This document shows, piece by piece, positions 59,809 to 64,000 of a stretch of DNA of 64,000 bases; position 1 is the stretch's first letter; each line of letters opens with the position of its first letter. The DNA is from BRHc4a sp049323755 (GTDB taxonomy: Bacteria > Bacillota > Desulfotomaculia > Desulfotomaculales > Desulfocucumaceae): contig JBMOPE010000011.1 in NCBI GenBank assembly GCA_049323755.1, forward strand, positions 1 through 64,000. Direction: 5' to 3'. A model generated the notes under the pieces. The model ran no database searches, was not told where the DNA came from, and saw only the letters and a program-made list of their open reading frames with translations. A program made the position numbers and the translations under genes.

Positions 59809-60105
59809 ATGCAGGACAAAACTCTCGTATGCAAGGACTGCGGTCAGGAATTTGTATTTACCGTGTCCGAGCAGGAATTCTTTGCGGAGAAGGGGTTCAC
59901 CAACGAACCGTCGCGCTGCCTGGACTGCAGGGCTGCCCGCAGGAGGAAAAACCGCGAGGAGGGCGGCCAGTTCGGAGGAAGAAGGGAAATGTTCCCGGCA
60001 GTTTGCGCCGAGTGCGGAGTGGAAACAATGGTTCCCTTTAAGCCAAGCGGAGAGCGCCCGGTATACTGCCGCGACTGCTTTGCCAAAAATAAGCGCTACG
60101 CATAA
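59809..60105 (+). CDS. double zinc-ribbon protein
   Basis: A 98-residue protein with two treble CxxC units. The first is VCKDCGQEFVFTVSEQEFFA with CLDCRAARRRKN, and the second is VCAECGVETMVPFKPSGERP with YCRDCFAK. This pair of probable zinc ribbons, with a basic linker between, matches the small zf-trcl-type proteins common in Firmicutes and Chloroflexi. Such proteins may bind nucleic acid, but no function has been shown. GGAGG precedes the ATG. Confidence 0.9.
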   Translation: MQDKTLVCKDCGQEFVFTVSEQEFFAEKGFTNEPSRCLDCRAARRRKNREEGGQFGGRREMFPAVCAECGVETMVPFKPSGERPVYCRDCFAKNKRYA

Positions 60106-60128
60106 ATACTATTAAATGAAACAAGCAT

Positions 60129-60158
60129 ACCCGGGGAAGTCCCCGGGTTTAATTATTT
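60129..60158 (+). terminator. terminator of the zinc-ribbon gene
   Basis: ACCCGGGG pairs with CCCCGGGT across AAGT, followed by a T-rich stretch. Confidence 0.85.
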
Positions 60159-60187
60159 GTTATCGGCTTAACATAACAGAAAATTTT

Positions 60188-60748
60188 TTAGCTTTCGTGG
60201 AAAGGCAGTACCCGGGCCAGCTGATCGGAAATGTCATCAAGATTTATGGCATCAGGATCTAGAAGACACTGGAGGCAGATACCGTCAACACAGGCCAAAA
60301 TGATAGCTGAAAGGGCCTTTCTTTGAGATGGCCCTGTTTTATTCAGCCTGGAGAGAACGTCTTCAATGTCTTTACGCCAGGCGCTGTATTTTTCTCTGAA
60401 TATAACCGCGAAGTTGTTGTTTTCCAATAGTGCTTCCTGAAGCAGGTAGTAGTTTATTTTCATTAAAAAATCGTATTTTAGAAGGCTTTTGAACACAATC
60501 AGCATAATCTCTTTATTTGAAACGGCAGCCCCTACCCGGATAGCTTCTTTAACGGCCTCGGTTATTTCATTTGTACTTATATCCAGAATATCGTACAGCA
60601 AGTCGTCCTTTGACCGGTAATAATAAAACAGCGTTCCTTTGCTTATTGCTGCGTCTGAAGCTATATCCGCAAGGGTAGTTCTGAAAATCCCCTTCTCTGA
60701 AAACAGTTTGATTGAACTGTCCAATATTTTTTTCTTATTTTCCTGCAA
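60188..60748 (-). CDS. TetR/AcrR family transcriptional regulator
   Basis: A 186-residue repressor. The N-terminal HTH reads LFSEKGIFRTTLADIASDAA and then ISKGTLFYYYRSKDDLLYDI, the standard TetR pattern. The C-terminal ligand domain is helical and has VDGICLQCLLDPDAINL. The start is TTG 60748, with GGAGGGG upstream. It follows the MFS gene on the same strand by about 48 bases, so it probably controls that transporter. Confidence 0.93.
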   Translation of the reverse strand: MQENKKKILDSSIKLFSEKGIFRTTLADIASDAAISKGTLFYYYRSKDDLLYDILDISTNEITEAVKEAIRVGAAVSNKEIMLIVFKSLLKYDFLMKINYYLLQEALLENNNFAVIFREKYSAWRKDIEDVLSRLNKTGPSQRKALSAIILACVDGICLQCLLDPDAINLDDISDQLARVLPFHES

Positions 60749-60796
60749 GATTTCCCCTCCATACCCCGTTGTTAAATAATATTATCCCTGTTAGTG

Positions 60797-61987
60797 TCAA
60801 AAAACAATTCTTTTACCTTTCCCATGTCTTTGAGAAATGCGGCCGATAACCGGGATGCACAGTAAGTACAGCAAGCAGGTGACTGCAGCCACACCGGGCC
60901 AGCCCCATGTGTCCCACAGGGGACTGAGAAGCACTCCGGCCAGGCTGCCCCCGGTGTAATAAAAAAACACGTACAATCCTGAAGCTGCAGCCTTGTCTTC
61001 TGTAGAAACCGAGCTGACCCAGGATGTGGCGGAGGAGTGGGCTGCAAAGTACCCAAAGCACATTATAAGGAGTCCTGCAATAATAAGCGGGGCAGGCGAG
61101 AAAATGGTGAGGCAGGTCCCGGCGGACGCCACTGCCAGCCCCATCTTTGTTGAAAAAAGGACACCCCTTTTACGGGACATCATTCCCATAATTGCGGAGC
61201 TGAATGTTCCTGCCAGGTAAGTAAGAAACAGCAGTCCCAGGGTATCCGGCGAGTAATTGTAAGGAGGGGCGGAAAGCCTGAAGGTGAGCACATTAAATAT
61301 GCCCACAAAGTTAAACATTATAAGGCCTCCTGTGAAATATGCTCCAAGCAGGAGGGGATTTTTAAGGTTGGAAACAGTTGTTTTAATTACTTTAAGGGGC
61401 CTGTATGGGGCAGGTTTAAAGGATTTCGATGCAGGAAGGAGATAGGCAAAAGCAAGCGCTCCCGCCAGGTGCAGGAGGGAAAGTGTAATAAAGGAAACTC
61501 TCCACGAAAAATATTCAGCAATGAAGCTGCTTATTATTCGACCTGCCATGCCTCCCAGGGTGTTTCCGCTTATGTAAAGCCCCATAACGGTGGCAAGCTT
61601 TTTAGCGTCAAACTCCTCGCCTATATAAGCCATGGCAATGGCCGGAACTCCCGCCAGCAGGAGGCCGTCGGCAAGCCTGCCCAGGAGAATCAGGTCAAAA
61701 GAACCTGAATAGGCTGTTATTAAGCCTGGAAATGCCGAAAGGATCAGCACGGCTGATAAAAGCTTTTTTTTGCCCACTACATCGGCCACCGGGGCATAAA
61801 ACAGAAAAGACAGGCCTATTGGAAATATTACCAGGGAGACGGCAAGGCTGGCCGTAGAGGAGTTAAGGTTGAATTCACTTGCAAAAAGGGGCAGCAGGGG
61901 CTGGCTCATGTAAATATCCGAAAAGGTTATAAAGGAGGCAATAAACAGGGCCAGGTTGGCTTTTCTGTAACGGGATGTTTCTGACAT
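60797..61987 (-). CDS. MFS transporter (drug/metabolite exporter type)
   Basis: A 396-residue major facilitator with twelve helices. The motif after TM2 is APVADVVGKKKLLSAVLIL, and the motif-C-like GNTLGGMAGRIISSF is in TM5. The N-terminus SDIYMSQPLLPLFASEFNLN resembles YnfM/arabinose-efflux type transporters. It is the first gene of a two-gene unit with the TetR regulator. The substrate is unknown. Confidence 0.9.
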   Translation of the reverse strand: MSETSRYRKANLALFIASFITFSDIYMSQPLLPLFASEFNLNSSTASLAVSLVIFPIGLSFLFYAPVADVVGKKKLLSAVLILSAFPGLITAYSGSFDLILLGRLADGLLLAGVPAIAMAYIGEEFDAKKLATVMGLYISGNTLGGMAGRIISSFIAEYFSWRVSFITLSLLHLAGALAFAYLLPASKSFKPAPYRPLKVIKTTVSNLKNPLLLGAYFTGGLIMFNFVGIFNVLTFRLSAPPYNYSPDTLGLLFLTYLAGTFSSAIMGMMSRKRGVLFSTKMGLAVASAGTCLTIFSPAPLIIAGLLIMCFGYFAAHSSATSWVSSVSTEDKAAASGLYVFFYYTGGSLAGVLLSPLWDTWGWPGVAAVTCLLYLLCIPVIGRISQRHGKGKRIVF

Positions 61988-62041
61988 TATGCATATACCT
62001 CAATCAATTTGGACATTGCTTATATGATTAGGTTTAAAGAA

Positions 62042-62893
62042 CTATTTACTATAAACCCTTAGAATCTCTTTGGCTCTCCTGTATATAGGGTACTCCACCA
62101 TCTTGCCGTCGACCTGTATAACCGCCGTCCCGGATTTCTCCGCCTCGTTAAAGGCGGATACCACTTTACGGGCATACTCAATTTCCTCTGGGGCGGGGGT
62201 GAATATCCTGTTAACCGGGGTCACCTGGGAGGGGTGGATGACCAGTTTTCCCTGGAACCCTGTTTTTTGGGCCAATTCTGCTTCGGATTCCAGCATTGCC
62301 AGGTTCTTTATATCCGGGAACACAGTGTCAAGGGGCGGTTCTATACCTGCGCTGCCCGATGCCAGAACAAGCTGCCCCCGGGCGAAAAAAAGCCCGTGGC
62401 TTTCAGCGGGATACCTTAGTCCAAGTTCCTGCGAAAAATCAACACCACCGAAGGCCAGCGCCTTAATGCGGGGAGTACTGGCCGCTATTTCACCAGACTT
62501 CAAAATCCCTGCAGGACTTTCAATAAAAGGTATAAGCCGGGTCTTACCAGGGGTGATGCCCTTTCTTTTCTCAATAAGCCCCAGGAGCCAGTCCACTTTT
62601 AGTACATCACTGGCTGATTCGGCCTTGGCTAGCATCAGTCCATCCAGCGGGAGACCTGCTACGGCCTCAAGGTCATCCAGTATGTATTCTGACCGGGTGG
62701 AATTTATTCTCACGAACACCTTTTTAGACGGGGGGGCAAAAATTATTTCCCTCAGCGCTTCCCTGGCAGCAGCTTTCTGGCTGTAGGCCACCGCGTCCTC
62801 AAGGTCGAGAGTGACTGCGTCGGCCTCCGAGGCTAATGCCTTGGCAGCTTTTTTAACATCATCAGCGGGACAGAAAAGTACGGTTCTCAACAT
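62042..62893 (-). CDS. CitE-like HpcH/HpaI family CoA-ester lyase
   Basis: About 283 residues, a TIM-barrel C-C lyase of the citrate lyase beta/malyl-CoA lyase group. It begins MLRTVLFCPADDVKKAAKAL and has DAVTLDLEDAV, the first metal-binding region. Further on are VFVRINSTRSEY, LDGLMLAKAES, LIPFIESPAGIL with the catalytic Glu, and LAFGGVDFSQELG with the second metal ligand Asp. GKLVIHPSQVTPVNRIFTPA is the C-terminal signature. The start is ATG 62893 after GGGGGAG. No citF or citD subunits are adjacent, so it acts alone, probably on a beta-hydroxyacyl-CoA such as malyl- or citramalyl-CoA. Confidence 0.92.
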   Translation of the reverse strand: MLRTVLFCPADDVKKAAKALASEADAVTLDLEDAVAYSQKAAAREALREIIFAPPSKKVFVRINSTRSEYILDDLEAVAGLPLDGLMLAKAESASDVLKVDWLLGLIEKRKGITPGKTRLIPFIESPAGILKSGEIAASTPRIKALAFGGVDFSQELGLRYPAESHGLFFARGQLVLASGSAGIEPPLDTVFPDIKNLAMLESEAELAQKTGFQGKLVIHPSQVTPVNRIFTPAPEEIEYARKVVSAFNEAEKSGTAVIQVDGKMVEYPIYRRAKEILRVYSK

Positions 62894-63033
62894 AAAAACT
62901 CCCCCATTCACTGTCAGTGGAAATAGTTTTATTATCTATATTTACTACAGAGTAAGGCATTATGCCTTCAGGATATTATTAAAAATGACCTTCTTTTTAT
63001 TTATATAGCACAGCTTTCCCGGAGTATGAAAAT

Positions 63034-63058
63034 AAAGCCGGGAGAGAGCCCGGCTTTA
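63034..63058 (-). terminator. terminator of the OFA transporter gene
   Basis: AAAGCCGGG pairs with CCCGGCTTT; on the minus strand a TTT-rich run follows. It lies 33 bases beyond the transporter stop codon. Confidence 0.85.
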
Positions 63059-63090
63059 ATGGTCTTCCTGGTTATTAAAATGAAGTGTTG

Positions 63091-64000
63091 CTAAGCATTA
63101 CTTTGTTGCGGTATGGCAACTCCGGTTTTAGCTACAGGGGCCTTAGTCATGAAGGACAGTGCGGCTGACACCAGGAGAAGTATGCCGGACATAGTGTAGC
63201 TTATACTGTAGCTGCCGGTACTGTCCACCGCCATTCCGGCGATAATGGGGCCGATAAGCGCTGCGGCTCCCCAGGCGCTGAATACCAGGCCGTAGTTGAC
63301 ACCGGCGTTTTTTAGCCCAAAGTAGTCATAGGTAACCGAGGGGAAGAGGGACAGCAGCGACCCGTAGGCTAATCCGGTAAGCACAGACCCCAGCAAAAGC
63401 AGCGGAGCCGTACTGTAATTTACAAACATGAACATATTGGCTGCCTGCAGGCAGAATACTATCAGCATAGTATTAGTCCTTCCAAGCTTATCGGAAAGCC
63501 AGCCCGCCAGGACCCGGCCTCCGGCGTTGGCCACTGCCAGTACTGCAACCAGGATAAATCCCCAATTTATGCCGCCCTGAATTTGTGATATCTTTGCCAG
63601 GTGACCAATTATCATAAGCCCTGCTGAGGCAGCAAAGCAGAACATTATCCACAGCAGCCAGAATTGGGGTGTTGCCAGCATCTCTTTAGGTGAATAGTCT
63701 ATGTTTGAGGCTGTGGATGCACCTGTCTTTGTCTGGGGCGGAGGCCCGCCATAGGGAACGTATCCTTTGGGCGGGTAGGCCAGCAGCTGGGACAGCACCA
63801 CAATTACCGCAAAGAAGAATATTCCCTCGTAGATAAATGATTTGGATATCCCAAAGTTTTTCATCATGTAGTTGGTAAGGGGCGCAATGTATACTGACGC
63901 CAGGCCGAATCCGGCCACCACCAGGCCCGCTATATGCCCCTTTTTATGAGGCTGGAACCATTTAACTGCCGCCGGGGTGGGGGCTGAATAGCCAAAGCCT
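63091..64000 (-). CDS. OFA-family MFS transporter (oxalate/formate antiporter type), truncated by the window edge
   Basis: The 3' part of a transporter gene; the 5' end lies beyond the window. The frame runs open to the edge and includes GFGYSAPTPAAVKWFQPHKK, then HIAGLVVAGFGLASVYIAPL, the typical OFA signature around TM4-5. The second half has GGRVLAGWLSDKLGRTNTML, and an inserted loop with PPKGYVPYGGPPPQTKTGAS between the halves is usual in the family. OFA members exchange dicarboxylates, formate or lactate; substrate not assignable. About 300 residues of an expected 400-430 are present. Confidence 0.9.
   Translation of the reverse strand, partial: GFGYSAPTPAAVKWFQPHKKGHIAGLVVAGFGLASVYIAPLTNYMMKNFGISKSFIYEGIFFFAVIVVLSQLLAYPPKGYVPYGGPPPQTKTGASTASNIDYSPKEMLATPQFWLLWIMFCFAASAGLMIIGHLAKISQIQGGINWGFILVAVLAVANAGGRVLAGWLSDKLGRTNTMLIVFCLQAANMFMFVNYSTAPLLLLGSVLTGLAYGSLLSLFPSVTYDYFGLKNAGVNYGLVFSAWGAAALIGPIIAGMAVDSTGSYSISYTMSGILLLVSAALSFMTKAPVAKTGVAIPQQSNA

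Overview
The window reads as chromosomal DNA of a strictly anaerobic Firmicute, most likely of the Desulfotomaculum/Pelotomaculum-type Peptococcaceae. Supporting signs are very strong Shine-Dalgarno sites with many TTG and GTG starts, frequent intrinsic terminators, AcuA, a tungsten-type aldehyde ferredoxin oxidoreductase with its own ferredoxin, three TauE/SafE exporters, soluble iron-sulfur flavoproteins and an OFA-family transporter. All calls come from reading motifs in translated sequence; no database search was run, so the lineage is an inference.

Layout. 0-6.1 kb is a decayed, gene-poor area: a broken ParE/RelE-type toxin, a NimA/PNPOx-like flavoprotein, a PAS sensor kinase, and GC-rich phage relics (an MT-A70 methylase tail and terminase-like pieces) on both sides of an FAD oxidoreductase, ending at a four-gene tRNA cluster (Asp, Phe, Gly, Cys; minus strand). 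6.8-18.5 kb holds housekeeping genes: a LonB-like protease, TldD, a TGS-domain GTPase, an acyl-CoA ligase, an unusual acidic repeat membrane protein coupled to a PRC-barrel protein, VanW and AcuA. 18.7-26 kb holds a sigma-54 two-component pair, a good -24/-12 promoter, and two TauE/SafE exporter clusters with small unknown membrane partners. 26.6-46.3 kb holds a CBS protein, an MBL hydrolase, a LytS/LytTR pair, acpS-nnr-alr, glnB-amt, a HIT protein, a MarR-controlled RND efflux operon and a two-subunit LysO-type exporter. 46.4-64 kb is redox and sulfur-oriented: ferredoxin-AOR, a nitronate-monooxygenase-like protein, a Crp/Fnr regulator, and a three-gene operon for a cytoplasmic molybdopterin oxidoreductase, a four-cluster Fe-S protein and a GltD-like fusion flavoprotein. 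These are followed by a cNMP-binding protein without an HTH, a third TauE exporter with a different membrane partner, two small proteins, TetR/MFS genes, a CitE-like lyase and a truncated OFA transporter.

How it fits together. The molybdenum operon lacks a Tat signal and a membrane anchor, so it should work in the cytoplasm. Its GltD-like subunit suggests electron exchange with NAD(P)H or ferredoxin. Nearby TauE/SafE proteins would move sulfur oxyanions or organosulfonates across the membrane.

The most striking non-genic signal is a set of intergenic imperfect inverted repeats, found only between 31.4 and 51.2 kb. Their arms are low-complexity (CAGGAGA, AATTAGG, ACAGAGG or CTGAATT units) and many end in TTCCGAC. 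Two are clear diverged copies of one element in opposite orientation, and one of these is nested inside another element. They look like MITE or REP-like mobile hairpins, several of which appear to serve as gene ends.
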